Positions 1 through 8,702 are shown, numbered from the stretch's first letter. The stretch is DNA of 40,866 nt from Thermoplasmata archaeon (GCA_021793855.1 JAJYRY010000001.1:1-40866), one strand, 5' to 3'. Made by a program: numbers and translations. Notes: generated by a model from the letters alone, not told the origin.

Positions 1-510
1 GGCTATTCCCAAGTAAGGTGTAAATGTCTTCGAAGTGAGATTCAGACAGCTGGAAAGGTTGAACTCAAAAATCATGTTTGTGGTTGATCCGGCTAAAACC
101 TTGAATGGGTGATTTATGAACCCAAAATGCGATGACAGGTTGAAGCTCACATTTGTACCAGCTACAGAGACAGATACTGAAGATATGAATATCCGAATCA
201 TCGTATAGTTTCCAGCAGGGATAGTCACAGTTCCAAAGAGTGATGAGTTGTTGAGTTGAACTCCGAATATGTTCACCGTCCGAGTAGTGAAAGTATAATT
301 AGTCCAACCAGAAGAACCACCAGATGAGTTGTTCGCATTAACTCCCGCTTGGCTGTTGTGCAATTCTATTGCAGAGAAAGTAATATACACGGCACTTACA
401 CTCGATAAAATTGGGGAGTCCATAGCCGAAAGTTTAAGTGTCCCCGTACTGTGACTCGAATTGTACTCGAAGACTCCAACACCGGCTACCACAATGACTA
501 CCACAGCCAC
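1..510 (-). CDS. DUF4382-like exported protein, 3' end beyond window
   Basis: The minus strand is open from the left edge to a GTG at 510. It reads as a hydrophobic N-terminal segment (VVIVAVVVIVVAGVGVF) followed by a Ser/Asn-rich extracellular-type domain. That domain begins GTLKLSAMDSP and contains SAVYITFSAIELH and GTVTIPAGNYTMIRIFI, the pattern of DUF4382 domains. Its function is unknown; it is probably membrane-anchored and faces outside. The start is doubtful. An ATG at 538 would give a proper signal (MNKNI before the hydrophobic run), but it is out of frame by one base at a T5 tract (bases 521-525 on the plus strand). With T4 the frame would be continuous. Otherwise translation starts at GTG 510, which has no positively charged N-terminus. 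An AT-rich TATA-like element lies at about 537-547. Confidence 0.6.
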   Translation of the reverse strand, partial: MAVVVIVVAGVGVFEYNSSHSTGTLKLSAMDSPILSSVSAVYITFSAIELHNSQAGVNANNSSGGSSGWTNYTFTTRTVNIFGVQLNNSSLFGTVTIPAGNYTMIRIFISSVSVSVAGTNVSFNLSSHFGFINHPFKVLAGSTTNMIFEFNLSSCLNLTSKTFTPYLGIA

Positions 511-688
511 TATGACAACTAAAAATATTCTTGTTCATAAATATATTGACATTTTCTGGCTATTAAGGTTTTCTCATATCGGTTCAATATTTCCAGTGAC
601 CTCCAGATAGTCGGTCATACGAGAAACTCTTTTGTATCAGATTGTTAACTGTATTTTTCTATCATCCTATCTAATCCATCTCTTTAGC

Positions 689-2185
689 CTACGGGAGTAA
701 TAAGCCGTATGCTATTTCCTTCAACTCGTTCTCCTTTCCACTGATGAATATGTGTCTCGATTGGGTGTACTCCAGGATTCCTTCTAGGCCAAGTTCTCTT
801 CCAATTCCACTGTCTTTGAAACCTCCTCTGGGGGCAGCGGCCGAAAGCAAATGATAGTCATTGATCCACACAGTTCCAGCCTCAATACGGCTTGCAACTC
901 TCATTGCCCTGTCGTCGTCATTTGTCCACACTGCGCTTGCCAGACCATATCTGGTATCATTAGCAATCTCTATTGCCTCTTCCTCTGTTTCGAACTCGCT
1001 AATGGTTACTACCGGGCCAAATATCTCCTCCCTTGAGACCGTAGGACTCATCTCAATTCCAGAAAGTATCGTGGGCGGATAATAGAAACCGCCTGAAGGG
1101 ACTCTACCCTCTAAGGCTAAAGGTTGAGTGACTCCAACACCATCTGATAAGCTTCGCGAGACCATCTCCTTGATTTTATCGAGTTGATCTGAAGTCGTTA
1201 TAGCGCTTATGTCTGTCTCAAATTGCATAGGATTTCCGGGATTTAATCTACTCATCTTCTCTTCCATCATTTCCATGAATTTTTTCTTGACAGATTTCTG
1301 TATTATCAATCTACTCCCAGATTCACAGAGTTGTCCGGAATTTAGATAAATTCCAAAAAGTGCACCCTTCACAGCCGTTTCCAGTTGTGCGTCTTCGAAA
1401 ACAATGTTGGGGCTCTTTCCACCAAGCTCCAGAGTGACCTTCTTTATTCCAGACGATGCAGCGTTCAGAACCTTCTTCCCAGTAGCAGTTGATCCGGTAA
1501 AGGAGACTGCATTGACCTTAGGGCTCTTAGCAATCGTGTCGCCTATAGATGCTCCTTCTCCAGCAATTATGTTGACAGTTCCTGCAGGAAACCCAGCCCT
1601 GTCAATGTCCCTTGCAAGTTCCAGTGCTGTTAGTGGAGTGAATTGCGACGATTTAATCACAATGGTGTTTCCAGCCACTATGGCCGGCGCCAATTTCCAG
1701 ACGGTCATCATTATCGGCACATTCCAAGGAACTATTGCCCCGATGACACCTAGTGGAGCATATTGTATTATTCCCTTTGTCCCTGGATATTCTGGGTGGG
1801 TAATTTCCCTCGTTTCCTTGAACTCGGTTTCATGTGCAAAGTACCTGAGATGGTCTATGGCGAGAGGTACGTCCATCAGAGTACTCTGCCTGATTGTCTT
1901 GCCAGTGTTGGCAGACTCCAGTTGAACATACAGTTCCGATTTCTCCTGAACAAGGTTGGCTAGTCTTTCAAGGAGGGTCTTCCGCTGGCTTAGCGACGAC
2001 CTATTCCATTTTGAATAGAACGCATCGTGAGCATCGTCAATTGCACGTCTTGTCACTTCCTCGTTTGCCATTATAACCTTAGCAATCTTGCTTCCGTCAA
2101 CGGGGCTGATGATTTCCTTTTCCTTTCCATCGTCGACAAATTCTCCACCAACATAATTCTTATAACTTCCAAAATTTTGAACCAT
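689..2185 (-). CDS. NAD(P)-dependent aldehyde dehydrogenase
   Basis: ALDH superfamily enzyme of about 498 residues, which oxidises an aldehyde to a carboxylic acid in the cytosol. Counting from the ATG at 2185, visible motifs are FTGSTATG (nucleotide-binding region), VTLELGGKSPN with the general-base Glu near residue 253, and SGQLCESGSR with catalytic Cys near 287. EEIFGPVV and the C-terminal PRGGFKDSGIGRE follow. It is closest in style to betaine/glyceraldehyde-type ALDHs, and the substrate cannot be read. The frame stays open upstream to a TTG at 2263 (with an ATG at 2233), but family length favours 2185. A TATA-like ATTTATAT lies at 2333-2340, so the transcript would have a leader, unlike most genes here. 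An SCP2-like gene lies just upstream on the same strand. A role in the nonphosphorylative Entner-Doudoroff route is possible but unproven. Confidence 0.9.
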   Translation of the reverse strand: MVQNFGSYKNYVGGEFVDDGKEKEIISPVDGSKIAKVIMANEEVTRRAIDDAHDAFYSKWNRSSLSQRKTLLERLANLVQEKSELYVQLESANTGKTIRQSTLMDVPLAIDHLRYFAHETEFKETREITHPEYPGTKGIIQYAPLGVIGAIVPWNVPIMMTVWKLAPAIVAGNTIVIKSSQFTPLTALELARDIDRAGFPAGTVNIIAGEGASIGDTIAKSPKVNAVSFTGSTATGKKVLNAASSGIKKVTLELGGKSPNIVFEDAQLETAVKGALFGIYLNSGQLCESGSRLIIQKSVKKKFMEMMEEKMSRLNPGNPMQFETDISAITTSDQLDKIKEMVSRSLSDGVGVTQPLALEGRVPSGGFYYPPTILSGIEMSPTVSREEIFGPVVTISEFETEEEAIEIANDTRYGLASAVWTNDDDRAMRVASRIEAGTVWINDYHLLSAAAPRGGFKDSGIGRELGLEGILEYTQSRHIFISGKENELKEIAYGLLLP

Positions 2186-2332
2186 AATTTCATTCCCTCT
2201 GATAGACCAAGAAAAGAGATTCGGTATTCCCATCTTTGCTGGGGTATTTGGAACCAATTCCAAGCATCATGGTCTATCCGTTGTACATGCACGAAGCACT
2301 ACTTTAAACCTTAACTTCATACTCCATTCAGA

Positions 2333-2340
2333 ATATAAAT
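2333..2340 (-). promoter_or_regulatory. TATA-like box upstream of the aldehyde dehydrogenase
   Basis: ATTTATAT on the minus strand, between the SCP2-like gene and the aldehyde dehydrogenase. A start site about 25 nt downstream would leave a leader of 45-125 nt, depending on the start codon used. Confidence 0.4.
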
Positions 2341-2434
2341 ATTATTTTCAAATGATCACAATCAAGCTTCATTTTCCCTTCCCTTGACGGGCCGTCTCCT
2401 AAGACTCCCCGAAATTACAGATGAATGAGTAGGA

Positions 2435-2857
2435 CTATAGTTTGAACTCCGTGCTTATAGATTCGGCAGTTTTGACCATTTCAGTAGCTGCCGCTGCGTA
2501 CTTCATCAGCAACATCATGTTTCCCTTAACCTTGAGGATGCCAGTAAGCATCGCCTGGGTAGGATTGACCTTGCCTTCCAATATCTTCCTCCAGTTGGAA
2601 TAAGTGGCATTGAGTACGAACGGAGCACTGTCCGCATCATCACCAACCAGTCGATATCCTTCACACTTTCCGTCCTTCAGGTTCAGGATGAACGATCTGA
2701 ACCGGAGATTGACGTTGATACTAGCCAGATCTTCAACTTTGAACTGAATTGGTTCCTCCCAACCTTTTCCAAGCCTGCCATATTCTGTTGAGGCTGAAAG
2801 TCTTGAGCAGTAGTCCTTGATCCATTCTTCTGAAGGGAATACCAGTTTCTCGCTCAT
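2435..2857 (-). CDS. SCP2 sterol-carrier-domain-like protein (paralog 1)
   Basis: Small protein of 140 residues made of one SCP2-like fold, a family that binds hydrophobic ligands such as lipids or acyl chains in the cytosol. The pattern includes FILNLKDGKCEGY, a YSNW turn and NPTQAMLTGILKVKGN, followed by an amphipathic C-terminal helix. It is a clear paralog of the protein at 17133-17561, sharing FPSE-W, DGKC-G and NPTQAMLTG. The start is ATG 2857 rather than the upstream in-frame TTG at 2896: the TATA-like TAAATATC at 2878-2885 sits 21-28 nt before this ATG, which fits a leaderless mRNA. It lies directly upstream of the aldehyde dehydrogenase, as its paralog lies directly upstream of an alcohol dehydrogenase. 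A ligand-presenting role is inference. Confidence 0.82.
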   Translation of the reverse strand: MSEKLVFPSEEWIKDYCSRLSASTEYGRLGKGWEEPIQFKVEDLASINVNLRFRSFILNLKDGKCEGYRLVGDDADSAPFVLNATYSNWRKILEGKVNPTQAMLTGILKVKGNMMLLMKYAAAATEMVKTAESISTEFKL

Positions 2858-2877
2858 GCTTATTCGATAATTTTTGA

Positions 2878-2885
2878 GATATTTA
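2878..2885 (-). promoter_or_regulatory. TATA box of SCP2 paralog 1 (leaderless)
   Basis: TAAATATC on the minus strand, 21-28 nt before ATG 2857. The second SCP2 gene has its box (TTTATTAA) at exactly the same distance. Confidence 0.6.
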
Positions 2886-2965
2886 CGCTTTTGCAAAACC
2901 TTCGCAAATACATCTTTTTATCTTAAGGCAGCTACGTCAGATTTGGTTTGACCTGTCATTAAAAG

Positions 2966-3487
2966 CTACTCAGTTTCTGCAAGTCTAGAAGTTATGGATT
3001 TCTTGACTATTTCAAAATTTGTCCCGTTTTTCCACATTTGAAAGAAAGTCAATTCAGGAAATCTTTCTTTCACTTCCTTTATGTGCAAATCCCTATCGTC
3101 CAGATAGAATAGTCTGTTCGGGTTGACAGGTTTCCCATCTTCTCTGAGTTGTCTAAGGACTTCTTCCATCAACAAGTATTTCTTTGGGTGAGAGGCTATT
3201 TTCTGAAAATCAAACAGTTCTACAAGTCCAAATGCTTCAAGTGCCTTGTATGCCATCTCATATTCATTCCAACTGCAAGTGGAGATAAGGCCACCATTGG
3301 TTCTGACCCACTTTACGAAGTCTACAGCTTCTGGAAGGAGGCTTATCCTCACGCCTTTGGCATCTGAAATAATTGAGTTAGATAATTTTGAGTAAGGAGG
3401 AAAAGTAGCTGAAACATCGAGGTGATCCCATAGAGTTCCGTCAAGGTCAAGAAAAACTATCCAAGGCAAGACCATATTTCTCAGCAC
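2966..3487 (-). CDS. HAD-superfamily phosphatase, MDP-1-like
   Basis: Protein of 173 residues of the haloacid dehalogenase superfamily, resembling magnesium-dependent phosphatase-1 (acid phosphatase PF12689 type). Motif I is FLDLDGTLW, with nucleophile Asp14 and acid/base Asp16. The motif II region is ISTCSWN, a Lys follows in SHPKKYLLMEE, and motif III is LFYLDDRDLH. No cap domain is evident. The substrate is unknown; homologs act on phosphotyrosine, sugar phosphates or glycated-protein phosphates. The start may be GTG 3487, which sits 21-27 nt after an ATATTTT element and so fits a leaderless transcript, or ATG 3475 four codons later. A 14-bp palindrome (3483-3496) covers the GTG start. It stands alone between the SCP2 gene and the membrane-protein gene. 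Confidence 0.8.
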   Translation of the reverse strand: MLRNMVLPWIVFLDLDGTLWDHLDVSATFPPYSKLSNSIISDAKGVRISLLPEAVDFVKWVRTNGGLISTCSWNEYEMAYKALEAFGLVELFDFQKIASHPKKYLLMEEVLRQLREDGKPVNPNRLFYLDDRDLHIKEVKERFPELTFFQMWKNGTNFEIVKKSITSRLAETE

Positions 3488-3496
3488 TTGAGTGCT
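3483..3496. repeat. 14-bp palindrome over the start of the HAD gene
   Basis: AGCACT-TG-AGTGCT: perfect 6-bp arms with a 2-nt centre, overlapping the GTG start and predicted transcription start of the HAD phosphatase gene. It could be an operator or chance. Confidence 0.35.
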
Positions 3497-3573
3497 TCTG
3501 GCTATTCAAAATATCGCAGTGAACCAACTGATCGTGACAAAGAAATAGAGACAGCAATTCGGTTAACAGGAAG

Positions 3574-4176
3574 TCACTTGGGAAAGAAAGTGGTGAATGA
3601 GCCGCTTAATACCATCCTCGTGACTGCCAGATAAATCAGCGAAACCACCAAGAAAATCATTGGTCCCTGGTAGAGATTGACCTGCCCCTGTAATTCGTAG
3701 ATGAGTGCGTAGACGAAGATGAAAACTATAATAAGAATTCCCTGAACTGCTCCAAAAACTAGTCTGGCCACCCTGGAAAAGACTTCAGACCTACCTCTTA
3801 AAAGTTGTGAAATTGTCATCGCTGGAGAACTCATCAAAAGGGAAACAATCATCGCGTTAGTGCTGCTCAGTACGAGAGAATTGAGATACATTATTACAGA
3901 GGATGCAACAAGCAGAATGACCGTCAGTACGGTCAGCGAAAGAAGATTCTGCAGGGAAGACTTGAGAAGGAATCCAATCAAAGAAAAGATGATTGATCCT
4001 ATTATGATTCCAGTGAAGATTGGGATCAGCTGTCTCGTGTCTCCGATGCTGAAGATCAATCCGGATGCATATCCGTACGTTAAAACCACTCCAGAAGTGA
4101 AGATTGCTGCAGGAACGGTCACAAGCGCCAAGCCGGACAAAAACTTCATTGCCCCAGATTTAGAACTACTTGGCAT
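3574..4176 (-). CDS. six-helix integral membrane protein of unknown function
   Basis: Protein of 200 residues that is almost entirely hydrophobic. About six transmembrane segments can be drawn, beginning FLSGLALVTVPAAIF and ending near LVVSLIYLAVTRMVL, with short loops and few charges. I do not recognise a family. The start is ATG 4176 rather than the longer open frame to 4224: it follows the TGA of the upstream phosphatase gene by one base and is preceded by a strong Shine-Dalgarno AGGAGG, with about 6 nt spacing. It is therefore co-transcribed with the secreted phosphoesterase at 4178-5602, and may serve its export, anchoring or product transport (inference). Confidence 0.75.
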   Translation of the reverse strand: MPSSSKSGAMKFLSGLALVTVPAAIFTSGVVLTYGYASGLIFSIGDTRQLIPIFTGIIIGSIIFSLIGFLLKSSLQNLLSLTVLTVILLVASSVIMYLNSLVLSSTNAMIVSLLMSSPAMTISQLLRGRSEVFSRVARLVFGAVQGILIIVFIFVYALIYELQGQVNLYQGPMIFLVVSLIYLAVTRMVLSGSFTTFFPK

Positions 4177-4177
4177 C

Positions 4178-5602
4178 TCAAGTCCTCCTTCTTGGAAGCA
4201 ATATGGCCATGGAGACGAAAGCAATTATCAGTACCAAGAGCAAATACGGGGAGGAATAAAATGGAGAAATAGTCGAATCCACTTTGACAAAGGTTCCGAT
4301 TCCATTCCCAGAAAGGGTATAGTTTATCGCGCCCTGGTTAGCATAGTGCAACGAGGCAAATGGTTCTTGAGGGTTAATGGGGAAGGTGCTGGAAAGATTC
4401 GAAGAATTTTGACTAGCATTGAGATTAAAATTCAATACCGTTGGTATTGAAATCGTGTTGCCGAAATCAAAAGTCATAGGACTCCTCGCTGTACTGAAGT
4501 CGAAAAAGTCAAGAGGAACGTTCACTTTGCTGACAAAGGAGTTCAGCGCTGGAATATTCCAGTTGTAGTCTATGAATGCCAGGATGGACGAATGAGTCAG
4601 GACGGTATTAGATATGTAATTCTCCTTTGCATACGGAGACACAACTATTAGCGGGAGCCTCATGCCCAGTTGGTGATTATCCACAATCGGGGGAGAAACC
4701 TGATCATAGTATCCTCCCGGATCATCCCAGGTTATGAAGACAGCCGTACTATTCCAAATTGGGCTTGCCTCGATAGAATTTATCAACGATAGAAGCCATA
4801 ACTCCCCCTTCAGCAAGCTTCCAGGTGCACCAGTGTCGTATCCGTTTCCTCCCTGAGAAAATACGTAACTCACAGAAGGAAGTGTACCGTTGCTAAGCTG
4901 CTGTGAAAATTTGCTCCAACTATTGATATTTGCAGAATAACTGTTAATTCCCTGGATCATACCAGACATATCAAAGCTCTTCTGGTTTCCGCTCACATAG
5001 ACTCCCCAAGAAATGTTGTACTGGTTAAGTTCTCCGAATATGGTTTCCCCAATCGGTATACTTGGAGGAGGTCCATAGTCGTTGAAAACGGGAGTGAACC
5101 CAGCAAGGTAGTATAGGGTGTTAGGTGCGCTTTCGGATATAGTAGAGGCAAAGTATTCATCGCTCATTCCGTACTCTTCGGCAAGGTCCCAGATCGGTCC
5201 TAGCTGGGCTGAAGTATAATATGTCATTGAATTTGGACCGCTTCCTGTCTGGAAGCCGTTCATCTTCCCATGATTCCAGTCCAGGTGATATGCCGTGAAT
5301 CCTTCGACCGGATTGGGAGTGCTGAACGTGCCTGCAGGGACCGGAGTCAAACTGCTAGATAAAGAAGTGTTTTGAAGCAGATTCTGCGGTTCTGAAATGT
5401 TTGCTATGAGAGATTGATCGGAGGAGGATGGATTCTCCGGATAGGTTCCAAAGAAGTTGTCGAAAGTATGATTCTCGAAGTAGATGTTTATCACGTGTTT
5501 AATGGGAGTTTTTTCGCCACTATTTGAAATTGCCCCGCTGACAGCGGGCAGAATCAAAACGGTCGCAATAAGAAGAACAACGACTAAGCTCGACCCCTTC
5601 AT
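4178..5602 (-). CDS. secreted acid phosphatase / phospholipase C family phosphoesterase
   Basis: Protein of 474 residues of the phosphoesterase family PF04185 (phospholipase C / acid phosphatase AcpA type). An N-terminal signal (LVVVLLIATVLILPAVSG) leads into the metal-site motif INIYFENHTFDNFFGTYP, with Glu43 and the likely nucleophile Thr46. Later motifs are ITWDDPGGYYDQVSPP, LPLIVVSPYAKE and THSSILAFIDYNW, all typical of the family. A C-terminal helix (LLLVLIIAFVSMAILL) followed by PRRRT should anchor it, so the catalytic domain faces the acidic exterior. Likely role: hydrolysis of external phosphate monoesters or phospholipid head groups for phosphate supply. It is translationally linked to the membrane protein at 3574-4176. 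An AT-rich TATA-like region lies 14-32 nt before the ATG, in the 104-bp divergent promoter shared with the PLP enzyme. Confidence 0.88.
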   Translation of the reverse strand: MKGSSLVVVLLIATVLILPAVSGAISNSGEKTPIKHVINIYFENHTFDNFFGTYPENPSSSDQSLIANISEPQNLLQNTSLSSSLTPVPAGTFSTPNPVEGFTAYHLDWNHGKMNGFQTGSGPNSMTYYTSAQLGPIWDLAEEYGMSDEYFASTISESAPNTLYYLAGFTPVFNDYGPPPSIPIGETIFGELNQYNISWGVYVSGNQKSFDMSGMIQGINSYSANINSWSKFSQQLSNGTLPSVSYVFSQGGNGYDTGAPGSLLKGELWLLSLINSIEASPIWNSTAVFITWDDPGGYYDQVSPPIVDNHQLGMRLPLIVVSPYAKENYISNTVLTHSSILAFIDYNWNIPALNSFVSKVNVPLDFFDFSTARSPMTFDFGNTISIPTVLNFNLNASQNSSNLSSTFPINPQEPFASLHYANQGAINYTLSGNGIGTFVKVDSTISPFYSSPYLLLVLIIAFVSMAILLPRRRT

Positions 5603-5676
5603 TCAGACAATTATAGTTTATTTAATATTTATAACATGCCAAAAGGTAAGTACACTTAAATTCTTTTCCAGAACAG

Positions 5677-5684
5677 ATAAAATA
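5677..5684 (+). promoter_or_regulatory. TATA box of the PLP lyase gene
   Basis: ATAAAATA, 23-30 nt before ATG 5707, in the divergent intergenic region. It supports the 5707 start over the internal ATG at 5755. Confidence 0.55.
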
Positions 5685-5706
5685 ATCTTCCGATCTAGCG
5701 AGGAAA

Positions 5707-7149
5707 ATGGCCTTCCTGAAAAGGTTAAAATACGGCCAACTCAATTCCATTTCTATGGACGGAATTAATTTTGAATCCGTGCTAAAAGAATTGCAGAAAG
5801 GCCTAAAACCTTATGACTCTTCCGAATCAAATTTTGTGAAAATACCAGAAAAGGGAATCGCCGAAGATTCTATCCTTGGAACTGTTTCCAAGTATTCTGA
5901 GAGAGAGAACTCTCCGTGGAAGGCAGGTAAGGTCTCGGGGGCAGTTTACTATGGAGACGAGCCGCTTCTCTCTTTCTATGAAAAGCTCTATCACATCGTT
6001 TCACAGACTAACGCGCTTCATCCCGACATCTGGCCAAGCATACCAAAATTCGAGAGAGAGATAGTGAGCATGTCATCCTCGTTGATGCACGGAGACGAGG
6101 GGGTCAGAGGTTCAGTTTCATCTGGAGGAACTGAGAGCATACTGCTGGCGATGAAGTCTTACAGGGATTATTTCAGGAAGAAGAAGGGAATCACACAACC
6201 TGAGTTGGTACTGGCATCGACTGCCCATCCGTCTTTCCTCAAGGCTTGCGAGTACTTCACCATTAAACCCGTTGTAGTCGGATTTGACGAGAACTACAGG
6301 GCGAATGTCGAGAGCGTCAAAGAAAAGGTCAATCAGAACACGATGGGAATAGTGGGTTCAATGCCAAACTTCCCTTTCGGCACTTTCGACCCTATAAGGG
6401 AACTGGCAGAGATAGCAGAGGATAAAGAGATAGGCATGCACGTCGATGCATGCCTCGGAGGTTTTGTCGATCCTTTTGTCAGGGAGTCTGGATACAATTT
6501 TCAGGACTTCGATTTCTCAGTAGAAGGAGTCACGTCCATCTCAATGGATACCCACAAGTATGGATTTGCGCCAAAGGGGACCTCTGTCGTGCTTTACAGG
6601 AATGGCGACTTCTACCAGAATCAGATCTATGCAGCGACAGGATGGCACGGAGGTATTTACTTCACACCAACTTTACTCGGAAGTAGGCCAGGATTTCCCA
6701 TAGTGGCTGCATGGGCCGCCTTGCTCCTCCTAGGCAGAGATGGGTACAAGAGGGAAGCGAAGAAAATTCTTGACGTTGGAGATTATATAAAGAAATCTGT
6801 CAGAGCAATCACCGAATTGAAAGTGGTTGGTGAACCTCTCTGGGTCATAGCACTGACCTCAGAAGAGATGGATCCTTACCTAGTCTGGGAATCGATGTCA
6901 CAGAAGGGGTGGATACTCAGCGGGCTCTCAAACCCAGCCGCATTCCATCTTGCACTAACTCACAGGCACACGTTGAACCAAGTAAAAGAAAGATTTGTTG
7001 CAGACCTAAGTGATTCGGTAGATTCCGTAAAGAATGGAAAGGTGAAGAGCTCCTCCATGGCTCCGATATACGGTATGGCTTCTGTCCTCCCCAAGGAATC
7101 CACAGAAGTTTTCATGAAGAGCATTGTCGAGTGGCTATACAGCCAATAG
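5707..7149 (+). CDS. sphingosine-1-phosphate-lyase-like PLP enzyme
   Basis: Protein of 480 residues in the group II PLP decarboxylase fold, closer to sphingosine-1-phosphate lyase than to glutamate or tyrosine decarboxylases. Diagnostic stretches are KVSGAVYYGDE, MHGDEGVRGSVSSGGTESI, MHVDACLGGF (Asp247), SISMDTHKYGFAPKG (PLP Lys284) and GWHGGIYFTPTLLGSRPG. His174 in STAHPSF is the ring-stacking residue. S1P lyases cleave phosphorylated long-chain amino alcohols to a fatty aldehyde and phosphoethanolamine. Archaea are not known to make sphingolipids, so the real substrate may be another phosphorylated amino alcohol or a scavenged lipid. Unlike eukaryotic enzymes it has no N-terminal transmembrane segment, so it is probably soluble. 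The start is supported by the TATA box and a GAGG 5 nt upstream. A sugar kinase follows within 20 nt. Confidence 0.85.
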   Translation: MAFLKRLKYGQLNSISMDGINFESVLKELQKGLKPYDSSESNFVKIPEKGIAEDSILGTVSKYSERENSPWKAGKVSGAVYYGDEPLLSFYEKLYHIVSQTNALHPDIWPSIPKFEREIVSMSSSLMHGDEGVRGSVSSGGTESILLAMKSYRDYFRKKKGITQPELVLASTAHPSFLKACEYFTIKPVVVGFDENYRANVESVKEKVNQNTMGIVGSMPNFPFGTFDPIRELAEIAEDKEIGMHVDACLGGFVDPFVRESGYNFQDFDFSVEGVTSISMDTHKYGFAPKGTSVVLYRNGDFYQNQIYAATGWHGGIYFTPTLLGSRPGFPIVAAWAALLLLGRDGYKREAKKILDVGDYIKKSVRAITELKVVGEPLWVIALTSEEMDPYLVWESMSQKGWILSGLSNPAAFHLALTHRHTLNQVKERFVADLSDSVDSVKNGKVKSSSMAPIYGMASVLPKESTEVFMKSIVEWLYSQ

Positions 7150-7166
7150 GAAGGATGGTGCAGAAA

Positions 7167-8702
7167 ATGAAAGATGCATTTGTCGGAATTGATCTCGGAA
7201 CTTCTTCTGTCAAACTCTCTCTGATGGATATTGACAAAGTATCGCACGGAGGGGTGATCAGGAAATATGGACTCAATATCGGGGAGGGTGGAACGGCGGA
7301 ACAGAACCCCCACGAATGGTTTGATGCAATAATGGGCGGTATGGAAGAGATAGTGTCTAAATCGGATGGTCTGGAGATAAAGGGTATAGGGTTGACGGGA
7401 CAGTGGTCTGGAGTGGTCCCGGTGGACCGGAATGTCGAGCCGCTGAAGGATGCAATAATTTGGATGGACACTCGCGGTAGTAAGGAAATAGACAAACTGA
7501 CCCACGGTTTTCCTTCCGTGTCCGGGTACCGTATCGACAAGTTGATGAAATGGCTGAATAAAACAGGAGGTGCCCCCGCACATTCTGGAAAAGATTCCCT
7601 TGCCCATATTCTCTTCATCAAGCAAAATTTCCCAGAGGTCTACGAGAAGACCTACAAATTCATGGAACCAAAGGATTTCATTGCAGCCAAACTCACAGGG
7701 AAGTTCAAGGCTTCCTGGGACAATATAGCGCTGCTCTGGTCCACAGATAACAGGGACTCGAACAACGTAACATATGATGATGCACTCCTCAAGATGGCCG
7801 GAATATCAAAGGACAAACTACCGGAAGTTGTGAAACCTACCGAAGTAGTCGGAGAGCTGAAAGAGGAATTAAGGAAGGAGCTTAGGATTGGTGACGTAAA
7901 GGTGGTATCAGGCTGCAGCGATATGGCGAGCTCGCTCTTGGGATCTGGATGCATTGATGATTTCAAATCTCTGATCTACCTGGGCACATCATCGTGGATA
8001 TCGTCGCATGTTCCATTCAAAAAGACCGACATTTTTCACAACATTGCATCCCTACCGAGCGGTATTCCAGGGAAATATATGATAGCTGCAGAACAGGAAA
8101 ACGCGTGCAACTGCATAGAATTTGTCACTGGTTTCATGGATATCAAGGGAGAAGACAAGTACAAGACAATCGATGAACTTGTGAAGAGTTCTCCAGCAGG
8201 TTCGAAGGGACTGATGTTCCTTCCGTGGCTGTTCGGAGAAAGGGCACCTATAGAGGACCCGAACATCAGAGGTGGATTCTTTAACCTCTCTCTTGAAAAC
8301 AACAGAGGAGATATCATCAGGTCCGTGATGGAAGGGGTCGCGCTGAATTCAAAGTGGCTTCTGGGGACCGTTGAGAGATTCACAGGTAATAAGATAAACG
8401 AACTGTACATGAGTGGTGGAGGGGGTCTATCTCCGTTTATGGCATCCATATTTGCGAATGTACTTGGAAGAAAGATCCGGGTAGTAAAGGATCCAAGATT
8501 CTCAACAGTTAACGGAGCAGCGATGCTTTCTGCCGTTGGTATGGGCAAACTAAAATTCACAGATCTTAATGATCTCTCTGCACCCACTGAAGATCACCTT
8601 CCGGAGGAAGCGGAGAGCTCGATCTATGAGAGCGAATTCCAGAGGTTCATTGCATACTACAAGAACAACAAGAGGATTTCAGGTAGGAGCCATCCAGCCT
8701 GA
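7167..8702 (+). CDS. FGGY-family carbohydrate kinase, xylulokinase-like
   Basis: Protein of 511 residues with both FGGY domains. It phosphorylates a sugar or polyol with ATP in the cytosol. The N-terminal phosphate-1 motif is FVGIDLGTSSVK, and GLTGQWSGVV and IIWMDTRG match the xylulokinase-type substrate region. The C-terminal half has the catalytic-Asp region VVSGCSDMASSLLGSG and the adenosine motif YMSGGGGLSPFMASI. The substrate (xylulose, glycerol, other) cannot be decided by eye. ATG 7167 places the GIDLGT motif at its usual distance; ATG 7155 is also possible. AGGAAGG at 7148-7154 lies 12 nt before the chosen start. It is probably co-transcribed with the PLP lyase, and the MFS transporter is convergent and ends 31 bp away. 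Confidence 0.87.
   Translation: MKDAFVGIDLGTSSVKLSLMDIDKVSHGGVIRKYGLNIGEGGTAEQNPHEWFDAIMGGMEEIVSKSDGLEIKGIGLTGQWSGVVPVDRNVEPLKDAIIWMDTRGSKEIDKLTHGFPSVSGYRIDKLMKWLNKTGGAPAHSGKDSLAHILFIKQNFPEVYEKTYKFMEPKDFIAAKLTGKFKASWDNIALLWSTDNRDSNNVTYDDALLKMAGISKDKLPEVVKPTEVVGELKEELRKELRIGDVKVVSGCSDMASSLLGSGCIDDFKSLIYLGTSSWISSHVPFKKTDIFHNIASLPSGIPGKYMIAAEQENACNCIEFVTGFMDIKGEDKYKTIDELVKSSPAGSKGLMFLPWLFGERAPIEDPNIRGGFFNLSLENNRGDIIRSVMEGVALNSKWLLGTVERFTGNKINELYMSGGGGLSPFMASIFANVLGRKIRVVKDPRFSTVNGAAMLSAVGMGKLKFTDLNDLSAPTEDHLPEEAESSIYESEFQRFIAYYKNNKRISGRSHPA

Noticed and set aside
2186..2263. Extended N-terminus of the aldehyde dehydrogenase from TTG 2263
   Set aside because: The extra 26 residues have no counterpart in usual ALDHs. 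The ATG at 2185 begins just before the first conserved strand.
4177..4224. Extended start of the six-helix membrane protein at 4224
   Set aside because: It would overlap the phosphatase gene, whereas ATG 4176 has an AGGAGG site at ideal spacing.
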